Counted from the first letter of the stretch, positions 1 through 6,007 are shown. The stretch is DNA of 6,332 bases from Anaerolineae bacterium (GCA_029933115.1 JAOZOT010000211.1:1-6332), one strand, 5' to 3'. The notes: a model not told the origin generated them from the letters alone. Numbers and translations: made by a program.

Positions 1-71
1 AAGCGTGGGCCGGCTATCACCGACCCCCCGCTTCGCAGGGGGCTTGAAATCAACCATGCCTGGGTAGTTAC
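1..71. repeat. Copy 1 of 71-bp interspersed direct repeat
   Basis: This stretch is repeated at 1791-1861 in the same orientation with a single difference (t at 61, c at 1851). It contains a small GC hairpin at 24-42: a run of C pairs with a run of G around the loop ttc. Similarity to the second copy fades right after base 71, about 50 bp before the TPR start codon. The repeat reaches the window edge, so its left border is unknown. Bases 91-105 (catgccctggtaacg) loosely resemble the end of the repeat (catgcctgggtagttacg) and may be an eroded fragment. It is probably part of a short non-autonomous repeat family; no transposase is visible. Confidence 0.9.
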
Positions 72-112
72 GTTGAAGGTTGTCTTCTGCCATGCCCTGG
101 TAACGAGGATAA

Positions 113-120
113 AAAGGAGG
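113..120 (+). promoter_or_regulatory. Ribosome binding site of the TPR gene
   Basis: The sequence aaaggagg lies 4 nt before the ATG at 125. This strong Shine-Dalgarno match fixes the start and excludes the overlapping reading frame that starts at 73. No convincing promoter was found in the 50 bp between the repeat and this site, so the promoter may lie in or upstream of the repeat. Confidence 0.85.
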
Positions 121-124
121 CAAG

Positions 125-1618
125 ATGAAAGACAAGAAGCATCTATGGACCGCTGTGCTGGCTGTGGTGCTGGGAAGCGCGATTGGGCTTGTGGCCCTGG
201 TCGGCTGTGGGGCGCAGGCTACTCCGACGCCAGTACCACCGACGCCTACTCCTGCTGCCACCCCCACCCCTTCGGCCGGCGAGCACGTGGAGCAAGGATT
301 GGAGTACCTGGAACAAGAAGAATACGATAAAGCCATCGCCGAGTTCCAAGCAGCCATTGAACTGGAGCCCGATAACGCCGAAGCCCACGCCAATCTGGGG
401 GGTACTTACTATGAGCAAGGCAAGCTCGATGAGGCCATCGCCGAGTTGAAAGAGGCCCTCAGGCTCAAGCCCGATTATGCCCTAGCACACTATAATCTGG
501 GGATCGCCTACGCTATGCAAGGCAGGCCCGATGAGGCCATCGCCGAGTGCGAGGAGGCCCTCGGGCTCAAGCCCGATTATGCCGAGGCACACAACTGTCT
601 AGGGCTCGCCTACTACGCTCAGGGCAGGCCCAACGAGGCCATTGCCGAGTGGGAGAAAGCCATCCGGCTTAACCCCGATCTTGCCTGGGCACATACCAAT
701 CTGGGGGTGGTCTACTACGAGCAAGGCAAGCTCGATGAGGCCATCGCCGAGCACAAGGAGGCTATCAGAATCAATCCTGACCATGCCGATGCACACCTCA
801 ATCTGGGGGCCGCCTACAAAAAGCAAGGTAGGCTCGATGAGGCTATCGCCGAGTACAAGGAGGTCATCAGGATCAAGCCCGATTATGCCAAGGCACACTT
901 CAATTTGGGAAACGTCTACTATCTTCAAGGCATGCTCAATGAGGCTATCGCCGCGTTCCAGGAGGCCATTAGAATCGAGCCTGATTATGCCAAAGCGCAC
1001 CTCAATCTGGGAATCGCCTACCGTGATCAGGGACAGTTCAATGAGGCCATTGCCGAGTTCGAAACTTATCTCCGCCTCCGGCCCGACGCCCCGGACAGGG
1101 AAGCAGTGGAGCAGGAGATCGCCAAAGTCAAGGGGCCGGCGGTGGAACTGGCAGCCGAGTACCGCAACATGGCCGGCGGCTACAGCCTGCGCTACCCTGA
1201 GGGCTGGTACTACAAAGAGAGCGAGACCCAGGTCCAGTTCGCCGAGAGTGAGGAGGCGTTTGAAGTCAGCGTGAAAGAGGCGCCGGGAATCGTATTCATT
1301 GCCGAATCTGCGACCGAAGTAGCCGAAAGCCTCGGTCTGGCGGAGATCACCGACCCGGCAGAGACCTTGGAAGCAATGGCCACAAAGCTCCAGGCCAAGG
1401 CAGGCAGAGTAGAGGCAGGGAAAGTGGCCGGCCATCCGGCCGCCCTCGCTGATGTCTCTGGCACCTTTGAAGACGTACCTTACAAAGGCGGTTTGGTCGT
1501 CTTTCTCGTGGAGGATAGAATCGTCTACGGCCTCGCTATGGCCCCACCCGACCGGTGGGAGGCCTTCCGTCCCATCTTCGTCGCTATGGTCAACAGCTTC
1601 TCCTTCTTCGCGCCCTAG
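125..1618 (+). CDS. TPR-repeat lipoprotein with PsbP/Mog1-like C-terminal domain
   Basis: The 497-residue protein is exported and lipid-anchored. A lysine-rich start and hydrophobic segment (7-27) end in the lipobox LVGC with the acceptor Cys28. A Thr/Pro linker (about 33-49) spaces it from the surface. Eight 34-residue TPR units follow, at 51-84, 85-118, 119-152, 153-186, 187-220, 221-254, 255-288 and 289-322, with the usual pattern AHxNLGxxYxxQGxxxEAIAExxxAIRLxPDY. TPR arrays form a superhelix that binds partner proteins. The C-terminal region (about 340-497) opens with GGYSLRYPEGW at 351-361, followed by alternating beta and helical stretches. This resembles the PsbP/Mog1-like domains of small bacterial lipoproteins; that assignment is from motif style and is less certain than the TPRs. 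No catalytic motif is seen, so a scaffold or assembly role at the envelope is inferred. The start is set by the ribosome binding site at 113-120 and the signal peptide. Its partner is unknown. Confidence 0.93.
   Translation: MKDKKHLWTAVLAVVLGSAIGLVALVGCGAQATPTPVPPTPTPAATPTPSAGEHVEQGLEYLEQEEYDKAIAEFQAAIELEPDNAEAHANLGGTYYEQGKLDEAIAELKEALRLKPDYALAHYNLGIAYAMQGRPDEAIAECEEALGLKPDYAEAHNCLGLAYYAQGRPNEAIAEWEKAIRLNPDLAWAHTNLGVVYYEQGKLDEAIAEHKEAIRINPDHADAHLNLGAAYKKQGRLDEAIAEYKEVIRIKPDYAKAHFNLGNVYYLQGMLNEAIAAFQEAIRIEPDYAKAHLNLGIAYRDQGQFNEAIAEFETYLRLRPDAPDREAVEQEIAKVKGPAVELAAEYRNMAGGYSLRYPEGWYYKESETQVQFAESEEAFEVSVKEAPGIVFIAESATEVAESLGLAEITDPAETLEAMATKLQAKAGRVEAGKVAGHPAALADVSGTFEDVPYKGGLVVFLVEDRIVYGLAMAPPDRWEAFRPIFVAMVNSFSFFAP
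275..1090 (+). repeat. Eight 102-bp in-frame tandem repeats encoding TPR units
   Basis: The region has an exact 102-bp period, which is eight units of 34 codons. DNA identity is high in helix A/B segments. For example, 33 nt at 413-445 (unit 2) are identical to 719-751 (unit 5), exactly three periods apart, while other units differ at synonymous sites. This suggests growth of the array by unit duplication or gene conversion after the original expansion. The array could change length by recombination. Confidence 0.9.
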
Positions 1619-1731
1619 ACAAGCCAAATCTACCTGACAGCGTGTCTGAAAAATGCTCGTAGTGGCGACTTGAGTCGCTAACGACCGGTGCTCTGCGGCT
1701 GAAAACGACTGAAGTCGTAACATGGTATGAA

Positions 1732-1778
1732 GCCCCCGGTCGCAGGCGGGGGTGAGATCACAGCTATGCCGGGTTACC
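1732..1778. repeat. Degenerate unit A inside the MITE-like element
   Basis: The order of motifs matches unit B at 1814-1862: a C-run, tcgcag, a G-run, tga-atca, then atgcc-gggt-ttacc. Several small insertions or deletions separate the two. Its C-run and G-run (cccccg and cgggggt) can pair as a hairpin. Confidence 0.6.
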
Positions 1779-1790
1779 GGGTGCGAGTAG

Positions 1791-1861
1791 AAGCGTGGGC
1801 CGGCTATCACCGACCCCCCGCTTCGCAGGGGGCTTGAAATCAACCATGCCCGGGTAGTTAC
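1791..1861. repeat. Copy 2 of 71-bp interspersed direct repeat
   Basis: It matches 1-71 at 70 of 71 positions in the same orientation, 1790 bp downstream, so the TPR gene lies between the two copies. Here the repeat sits inside the inverted-repeat-bounded element, and the bases after it (ctgaagtcgttactacgagc) pair with the element's left side. Homologous recombination between the copies would delete the TPR gene. Confidence 0.9.
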
Positions 1862-1931
1862 CTGAAGTCGTTACTACGAGCGCCGCCCTCTGAATTTCCA
1901 GACACGCTCTGAGAGCAGGTTTCGGCGTGAG

Positions 1932-1983
1932 GCCCTCGGCTGAGCTCGGGCGAAGCCCTCAGTCGAATGCTCAGGCCGAGGGC
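1932..1983. repeat. REP-like stem-loop 1
   Basis: The arms gccctcggctgagc (1932-1945) and gctcaggccgagggc (1969-1983) form a 14-bp stem with one bulged G at 1975. The loop contains a second small hairpin, gggc-gaa-gccc (1948-1958). No U-run follows on either strand, so it is not a typical intrinsic terminator. It resembles a repetitive extragenic palindrome, and other copies in the genome are expected but not visible here. Confidence 0.65.
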
Positions 1984-2032
1984 TCCCCAGGCTTCGCAAG
2001 CCCAGAGAGGCTCAAAAAACTTGTGCAGTTAG

Positions 2033-2069
2033 CCTCAGAGTGCGCAGGGCTAAAGTCCTCGCGCTGAGG
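2033..2069. repeat. REP-like stem-loop 2
   Basis: The outer arms cctca (2033-2037) and tgagg (2065-2069) enclose an inner stem of gcgcagggc (2042-2050) with gtcctcgcgc (2055-2064). The inner stem has one bulge, one G-U pair and the loop taaa. No U-run follows. It probably belongs to the same class of extragenic palindromes as 1932-1983, though its sequence differs. Confidence 0.5.
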
Positions 2070-2079
2070 ATCACTAAAG

Positions 2080-2111
2080 AAACCCGTTTTCTCGGAGAAA
2101 ACGGGTTTTTT
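2080..2111 (+). terminator. Intrinsic terminator hairpin
   Basis: The arms aaacccgttttctc (2080-2093) and gagaaaacgggttt (2095-2108) are perfectly complementary. In practice they form about 13 bp with a 3-nt loop. On the plus strand the stem runs into six T (2106-2111), as in a rho-independent terminator for transcripts arriving from the TPR side, although that stop codon is about 460 bp upstream. On the minus strand it is followed by tttcttt, so it can back up the neighbouring terminator at 2118-2149. Confidence 0.8.
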
Positions 2112-2117
2112 AATAAA

Positions 2118-2149
2118 GCCCTCCCGCCGGACAATTCCAGCGGGAGGGC
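2118..2149 (-). terminator. Intrinsic terminator of the LysM-hydrolase gene
   Basis: A perfect 10-bp stem (gccctcccgc at 2118-2127 with gcgggagggc at 2140-2149) encloses a 12-nt loop. Read on the minus strand, it begins 38 nt after the stop codon and is followed by tttatt and then the second hairpin. Its position and orientation fit a rho-independent terminator for the minus-strand gene. Confidence 0.8.
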
Positions 2150-2186
2150 GATGTCTTTTGCGGATAGGTTTGCCTTGCAAGCCGGC

Positions 2187-4355
2187 CTACTTGGGCATGT
2201 TTTTCAGCGCCACGTAAGCCGGGCGGAGCTTGAGCTCAGGGTAGGCAGGCTCGATGATAGCCCACCAATATTCCTCCTTGTCCGGTGTCCAGTCGGGATC
2301 AGGCATGTAAATGAGACTCATTACCCCAATCCAGGGCGACCAGTGCTGCTTGGCGTACTGGTAAGCTCGCACCAGGTAATCCCCCTTCTGCTCCTCCGTG
2401 ACGCGGAACCAGGCGTACTCAGGGTGCACCTCGTCGCTGGTCCAGCCAAACTCCAGGAGGGCTATCTGCTTGTCGCCGTCGCCGTTCTCAACCATAATCT
2501 GCCGCAGGTCCTCGACGTGACGGAAGCAGTAGATGCGCTTGCGCTCCTCCGGGCTGGGGTCATAGTTGTTGAGCGTCGGATCCCTGGCCACCACTGCTGG
2601 ATCGGTTTCCGGCGGTACTTTGTAGCCGGCCCCGTGAGCGCCGAGGACGTCGAAATATGGCTTGGCGCCGGCGGCGTACATCCCCTTCAAAAACTCCACA
2701 TCGGGCATGGCCTGATCATCCCAGCGACTGGTCGGCGAGAGGCCGGCGCTGATGACCATCGCATTGGGGTCAGCCCGCTTGATGGCCTCGTAAGCCACTT
2801 TCAGCAAAGCGGTATACTCCGCCGGATTGGGCGGCCGGCCGCCCCACTCGCTGCGACCGGCGACGTTAAGATTGGGCTCGTTCCAAATCTGATAGGCTCT
2901 GATGCGCCCCTTGTAGCGGCCGGCCATAGCGTAGAGGAAATCGGCGTAATCCTGATAGTTGTCAGGGGGACCGTTCTGAGGGTATCCCCCACCCGCCCAT
3001 TGAGGCTGGCGGTCCACGCGGGCGATCAAGTCGAGGCCGAACTCGTTCACCTGTTGGACGATGCGGTCAGCGCGGCTCCAATCAAAGTGACCTTTGGCTG
3101 CCCCCTCGATGTCCCGCCAGGCAAAGCTCTGCTTGACCCAGGTGAAGCCGGCGTCCTTGATCAGTCCCAGGTCACGGTGAGCCGTCTCGGGCCGCCACCA
3201 GAGGAAAGCCTGCATCCCGTATTCGGGAGAGTTCATGCGCAATGGCTTGGGGCCAGGCGCAGGCGGGGGAGTGGCCGTCGCTGTTGGCTCCTTACCGCCC
3301 TCGGGCGATGGCGGCGCCGCGCCCGGGCGCAGGCTAAACTCCACGTAGGTGACGCCGGTGCCATCGAGTTCGACGTCCAGAGATACCCCCAATCCCTCCG
3401 GGCTGATCGTAAAAGTTCCCTCCCCAAGGGGGGCAAACTCGCAGGCGTACTCACCATACTCTGGCTTGGTCCCGGTGAGCCCTTTGACGCTCCAAGTTTC
3501 GGTGGAGACCTTCACCGGGAGGTTCTTCTGGCCGATCACTGAAACGCGCAACACCTCGCCGAGGGCAACGTACTTGTTCGTGGTGGTGAGAACATAGCCA
3601 ACCCATTGCAGAGGAGCCGGAGTGGCTGTTGGTGTAGGAGTTGCCGCGCCAGAGGGCGTCGGTGTAGGAGTGGCTGTTGGTGTCGGCGTAGGGGGCGCCG
3701 CTGTCGGCTTGGGAACGGTGGTAGGCCAGGCTGGAGCCACCGGGGCGGCAGCCACGCCGGGGATGACCAGACATTGACCCGGCCAGATGAAGGACGGATT
3801 GGCCAGGTTGTTGGCCAGAGCGATAGCGGAGACGGTGGTGCCGTGACGCAAAGCAATAGAGGTCAGGGTATCGCCCTTTTGGACAACGTAACAGGTAACC
3901 GCAATCGGGGGCAACCCAACCAATTGCCCCGTAGGGATGACCAGTCTTTGGCCGGTGTAGATGAAAGAGGGGTTATAGATATTGTTGGCCGCTACGATGG
4001 CGCTGACCGTCGTCCCGTAACGATAAGCGATGGAATGTAGAGTGTCGCCCTTCTGTACGGTGTAGTAGGTCACGGCGCCGGGTGCGGTTGGGGAAAGGGC
4101 AACCCCGCCGGTGGGGATGATCAACCTCTGACCGGTGTAGATGCAATTGGGGTTGGCCAGGCCATTGGCCTGAACGATGGCTGTGACTGTAGTGCCGTAG
4201 CGTCGCGCCAGAGAATATAGGGTATCGCCCCACTGCACAATGTGCACCTGCCCTCCGGACTGGGCGGGAGGTGCCGCCTGCACGACGCCAACGCTCAAGG
4301 TTACCGACACCAAGAGCAGGATCAAAACCGTCAATCTCTTCAGATTAACTCTCAT
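2187..4355 (-). CDS. Secreted triple-LysM glycoside hydrolase (clan A-like)
   Basis: The 722-residue protein has a Sec signal peptide (hydrophobic 8-25, probable cleavage after VQA at 25-27). Three LysM domains follow at about 37-81, 97-141 and 155-199, each with a GDTLxSIAxRxGTTVxAI core and a GQxLxIP end. LysM binds N-acetylglucosamine polymers such as peptidoglycan or chitin. A Thr/Pro linker (200-248) leads to a beta-rich domain I do not recognise (about 249-343), then a second Pro-rich linker (344-372). The C-terminal domain (about 376-720) reads as a TIM-barrel cellulase-like hydrolase. WNEP at 491-494 supplies the likely acid/base Glu493, and LLEFGWTS at 633-640 supplies the likely nucleophile Glu635. 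This arrangement fits a retaining clan GH-A enzyme (GH5/GH39-like); the exact family and sugar substrate cannot be read here. Inferred role: a wall-anchored enzyme that cuts polysaccharide near the cell surface. It has its own promoter and terminator. Confidence 0.93.
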   Translation of the reverse strand: MRVNLKRLTVLILLLVSVTLSVGVVQAAPPAQSGGQVHIVQWGDTLYSLARRYGTTVTAIVQANGLANPNCIYTGQRLIIPTGGVALSPTAPGAVTYYTVQKGDTLHSIAYRYGTTVSAIVAANNIYNPSFIYTGQRLVIPTGQLVGLPPIAVTCYVVQKGDTLTSIALRHGTTVSAIALANNLANPSFIWPGQCLVIPGVAAAPVAPAWPTTVPKPTAAPPTPTPTATPTPTPSGAATPTPTATPAPLQWVGYVLTTTNKYVALGEVLRVSVIGQKNLPVKVSTETWSVKGLTGTKPEYGEYACEFAPLGEGTFTISPEGLGVSLDVELDGTGVTYVEFSLRPGAAPPSPEGGKEPTATATPPPAPGPKPLRMNSPEYGMQAFLWWRPETAHRDLGLIKDAGFTWVKQSFAWRDIEGAAKGHFDWSRADRIVQQVNEFGLDLIARVDRQPQWAGGGYPQNGPPDNYQDYADFLYAMAGRYKGRIRAYQIWNEPNLNVAGRSEWGGRPPNPAEYTALLKVAYEAIKRADPNAMVISAGLSPTSRWDDQAMPDVEFLKGMYAAGAKPYFDVLGAHGAGYKVPPETDPAVVARDPTLNNYDPSPEERKRIYCFRHVEDLRQIMVENGDGDKQIALLEFGWTSDEVHPEYAWFRVTEEQKGDYLVRAYQYAKQHWSPWIGVMSLIYMPDPDWTPDKEEYWWAIIEPAYPELKLRPAYVALKNMPK
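3612..3758 (-). repeat. Thr/Pro linker with imperfect DNA repeats
   Basis: This stretch encodes residues 200-248 of the LysM hydrolase, a linker of repeated TPTP and ATPTP. At DNA level a 17-nt segment (ggagtggctgttggtgt on the plus strand) occurs at 3619-3635 and again 48 bp away at 3667-3683. Such runs are prone to slippage, so linker length may vary between strains. Confidence 0.6.
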
Positions 4356-4363
4356 GGCGTGCT

Positions 4364-4368
4364 TCCTT
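4364..4368 (-). promoter_or_regulatory. Ribosome binding site of the LysM-hydrolase gene
   Basis: Read on the minus strand, gaaaggaagcacgcc precedes the ATG. The AAGGA core sits 8 nt from the start. Together with the signal peptide directly after the start, this supports 4355 as the first base of the gene. Confidence 0.75.
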
Positions 4369-4406
4369 TCTGGAAAGGCACCACTGATTATGTCACCTTC
4401 TCAGGT

Positions 4407-4435
4407 AGTATAGCACGTCCTGAATTTATTGTCAA
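4407..4435 (-). promoter_or_regulatory. Near-consensus sigma-70 promoter for the LysM-hydrolase gene
   Basis: On the minus strand a perfect -35 box TTGACA (4435-4430) is followed after exactly 17 nt by TATACT (4412-4407), one base from TATAAT. Transcription would begin near 4400, giving a leader of about 45 nt. This implies strong constitutive transcription independent of the radical SAM gene upstream. Confidence 0.85.
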
Positions 4436-4458
4436 GCTGTGTTGTCTGCCTGGCAGTG

Positions 4459-4490
4459 ACCCTCCCGGAGGGTTCGCCACCTGCGGGAGG
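4459..4490. repeat. Overlapping alternative GC hairpins between two minus-strand genes
   Basis: Bases 4459-4473 form a small hairpin (accctc-ccg-gagggt). The overlapping cctcccg (4461-4467) can instead pair with cgggagg (4484-4490). The two folds exclude each other. Next to them is the small palindrome ctgcctggcag (4446-4456). The group lies just after the radical SAM stop and upstream of the next promoter. No U-run follows, so it is a weak candidate for the radical SAM terminator and may simply be an extragenic palindrome. Confidence 0.45.
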
Positions 4491-4507
4491 ATGGTATGTC
4501 AAGCACT

Positions 4508-5923
4508 CTATAGGCGGATAATCGCAAAGGCGCCTTTGATCTGCCCTGTCAGCTCGTGCCAAGTCCTGGTGCGCAGCAACCGGCGCAGGATGTGGGACGG
4601 CCGAAGGTAGAACTCTCGGTTGGCCCGGTCGAGAAATTCCTGGAACTCCTCGGCCGTCATCGAGGGGGGCACATAGGGTGTGGCCTTGTGGTCCAGAATA
4701 GTGGGCAGTTCCGAGATCTCAAATTTGTGGCCCTGGGCTACGAGTTCCTCGTAGAGTTCTGTTCCGGCGAAAGGGACGAATTTGTTGAAATGAGCGTAGT
4801 CGAGTTTCAGCCGCTTGGCGAATTCCAGCGTCCGCTCCAGGCTTTCCATGGTCTCGGCGGGCGTGCCCACGATAAAGTCGGCCCTCACCCCCAAGCCCAC
4901 CTCCTGAGCCCACCGGACGGCCTGCTCGTTCTGCTCGATAGTATTCCCCTTTTTAAGGGAAGCCAGCACGCGCGGGTCGCCTGATTCCAAACCATAAAGC
5001 ACCTGCCAGCAACCCGCCTCCTTCATTTTCTTCAGCAGTTCCTTGGTGACGGCGCTCACCCTGGTCAAGCAGGTCCAGGGAAAACGGAGGCCCTTCTGCA
5101 AGAACTTTTCGCATATCTCCATGACCCGATCCTTGTCGTAGGTGAAGGTGTCGTCGAAGAAGCGGATCTCCCTGGCCCCGTATCTGTTGAGTACTTCCTC
5201 CACCTCGGCCACCACACGGTCGGGGCTGTGGCCTCTGGTCAGGTTGCCGAACACTTTGCGGTCGCAGAAGGTGCATTTGTAAGGGCATCCCCTGGAAGTC
5301 ATCAGCACTGCCAAGGGAAGCTTGCGATAGGACGCTGGCGTGGGCGAATAGGCAGACAGAGGCGGCAAAAGGTGCCTGGCCGGGAAAGGCAGCGTATCCA
5401 GGTCCATGATATAGCCACGAGGCTTGGTGAGGATGACTTCGCCGTCTTTTCTGAGAGCCAGTCCGGCGATCCCCGTCAAATCTGAGAGCCCATCCTCCTC
5501 GATATGTCTGACCAACTCCAGCATGGTAAATTCGCCCTCGGCGATAACGCCCACATCAAAGCAATCGTAGGACAGGGCGCTTTGGGGCACAGCAGAGACG
5601 TGGGCACCCCCCAGGACAATAACTGCTTTCGGCAGGATTTGACGCACACCTTCGGCCGTTCTCCTGGCATCGGGGAAAGCCGGCGTGGTGCTGGTGATAC
5701 CCACTACATCCGGCTGATATTCCTTCAAGTGAGCCATCAACTGAGAAAGCGAAATGCCTATGCTACAGTCAAAGATGCGCACGTCATAGCCGTCCTTCTC
5801 CAAGACAGCGGCCAGGTATGCCAATCCCAGCGGGGGAACAATGTTCAGAACGACCTTCATGCTGGCGGTCTTGCCGACCAAAGCCTCTGCCGTGTAGGGT
5901 GGCGAAACCAAAGCAATCCTCAT
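4508..5923 (-). CDS. B12-binding-domain radical SAM protein
   Basis: The 471-residue protein has the two-domain layout of the BchE/HpnJ-type class. The N-terminal cobalamin-binding Rossmann domain (about 1-150) shows VSPP at 6-9, PPLGLAYLAAVLE at 30-42, VGITSTTP at 74-81 and LGGAHVSA at 104-111. The radical SAM barrel (about 203-405) has the cluster motif CPYKCTFC with Cys213, Cys217 and Cys220 binding a 4Fe-4S cluster, then FFDDTFT at 255-261 and YGLESGD at 310-316. It would cleave S-adenosylmethionine to a radical, perhaps for methylation or ring/carbon rearrangement. The B12 ligand motif DxHxxG is absent (FDCSIG at 51-56), as in many members. A basic C-terminal tail (about 440-471) follows. 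It is cytosolic, with no signal peptide. The substrate cannot be told, and no pathway partner lies in the window. The start is fixed by AAGGAGG 9 nt upstream. Confidence 0.93.
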   Translation of the reverse strand: MRIALVSPPYTAEALVGKTASMKVVLNIVPPLGLAYLAAVLEKDGYDVRIFDCSIGISLSQLMAHLKEYQPDVVGITSTTPAFPDARRTAEGVRQILPKAVIVLGGAHVSAVPQSALSYDCFDVGVIAEGEFTMLELVRHIEEDGLSDLTGIAGLALRKDGEVILTKPRGYIMDLDTLPFPARHLLPPLSAYSPTPASYRKLPLAVLMTSRGCPYKCTFCDRKVFGNLTRGHSPDRVVAEVEEVLNRYGAREIRFFDDTFTYDKDRVMEICEKFLQKGLRFPWTCLTRVSAVTKELLKKMKEAGCWQVLYGLESGDPRVLASLKKGNTIEQNEQAVRWAQEVGLGVRADFIVGTPAETMESLERTLEFAKRLKLDYAHFNKFVPFAGTELYEELVAQGHKFEISELPTILDHKATPYVPPSMTAEEFQEFLDRANREFYLRPSHILRRLLRTRTWHELTGQIKGAFAIIRL

Positions 5924-5932
5924 AAAGAACAG

Positions 5933-5939
5933 CCTCCTT
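5933..5939 (-). promoter_or_regulatory. Ribosome binding site of the radical SAM gene
   Basis: Minus-strand AAGGAGG, a full Shine-Dalgarno match, lies 9 nt before the ATG at 5923. It supports this start over the longer overlapping frame upstream. Confidence 0.88.
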
Positions 5940-5992
5940 GTTAGTTATCACAGCTTTCGAGAACCTACCATCAGTCCATATCGGCTGCGCCA

Positions 5993-6007
5993 TATTTTAC
6001 TACAGAG
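5993..6007. repeat. 15-bp box, proximal copy
   Basis: The plus-strand sequence tattttactacagag is identical to 6123-6137 in the same orientation, 130 bp apart. Each copy contains the -10 hexamer of a promoter-like site, and the bases flanking the two copies differ. Confidence 0.7.

Larger units (their letters stand above)
1639..1908. mobile_element. MITE-like 270-bp element with nested terminal inverted repeats
   Basis: The ends are perfect 10-bp inverted repeats: agcgtgtctg at 1639-1648 and cagacacgct at 1899-1908. Inside them is a second inverted pair of 20 nt with 3 mismatches (1655-1674 and 1862-1881; left arm begins gctcgtagt). The middle holds a short palindrome (acgact-ga-agtcgt, 1705-1718) and two degenerate direct units, the second lying in the 71-bp repeat shared with the window start. 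A ctga follows the right end (1909-1912) and a ctga occurs one base before the left end (1634-1637). This could be a remnant target duplication, but the spacing is not exact. There is no coding capacity, so any movement would need a transposase in trans. It may instead be a stationary extragenic palindrome cluster. Confidence 0.6.
1619..2186. other. Convergent intergenic region packed with palindromes
   Basis: This 568-bp gap lies between the stops of the TPR gene (plus) and the LysM-hydrolase gene (minus). It holds, in order, a MITE-like element (1639-1908), two REP-like hairpins (1932-1983 and 2033-2069) and two terminator hairpins (2080-2111 and 2118-2149). No reading frame here has a credible ribosome binding site or a recognisable product, so I place no gene in it. 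Confidence 0.8.

Noticed and set aside
73..330. 85-codon frame overlapping the TPR start
   Set aside because: It lacks a ribosome binding site, and the strong aaaggagg serves the ATG at 125.
125..1618. Composite transposon carrying the TPR gene
   Set aside because: The flanking repeats encode no transposase, the left copy is cut by the window edge, and no clear target duplication is seen around the whole unit.
599..1843. 414-codon open frame on the minus strand with repeated IEVxxGIIxLD motifs
   Set aside because: The repeats are the antisense reflection of the 102-bp TPR units. There is no independent evidence for a protein, and the frame starts inside the MITE-like element.
1..1908. Repeats considered as a CRISPR array
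   Set aside because: There are only two exact copies, 1.8 kb apart with a gene between them. There is no regular spacing or spacers, and no cas genes.
2040..3542. 500-codon open frame on the plus strand
   Set aside because: It is antisense to the LysM-hydrolase gene, which has signal peptide, domains and catalytic motifs. The translation shows no family features, and the frame reads through both terminator hairpins.
4355..4508. Radical SAM and LysM-hydrolase genes as one operon
   Set aside because: The 152-bp gap contains hairpins and a near-consensus promoter, and the predicted roles (cytosolic SAM enzyme, secreted hydrolase) show no link.
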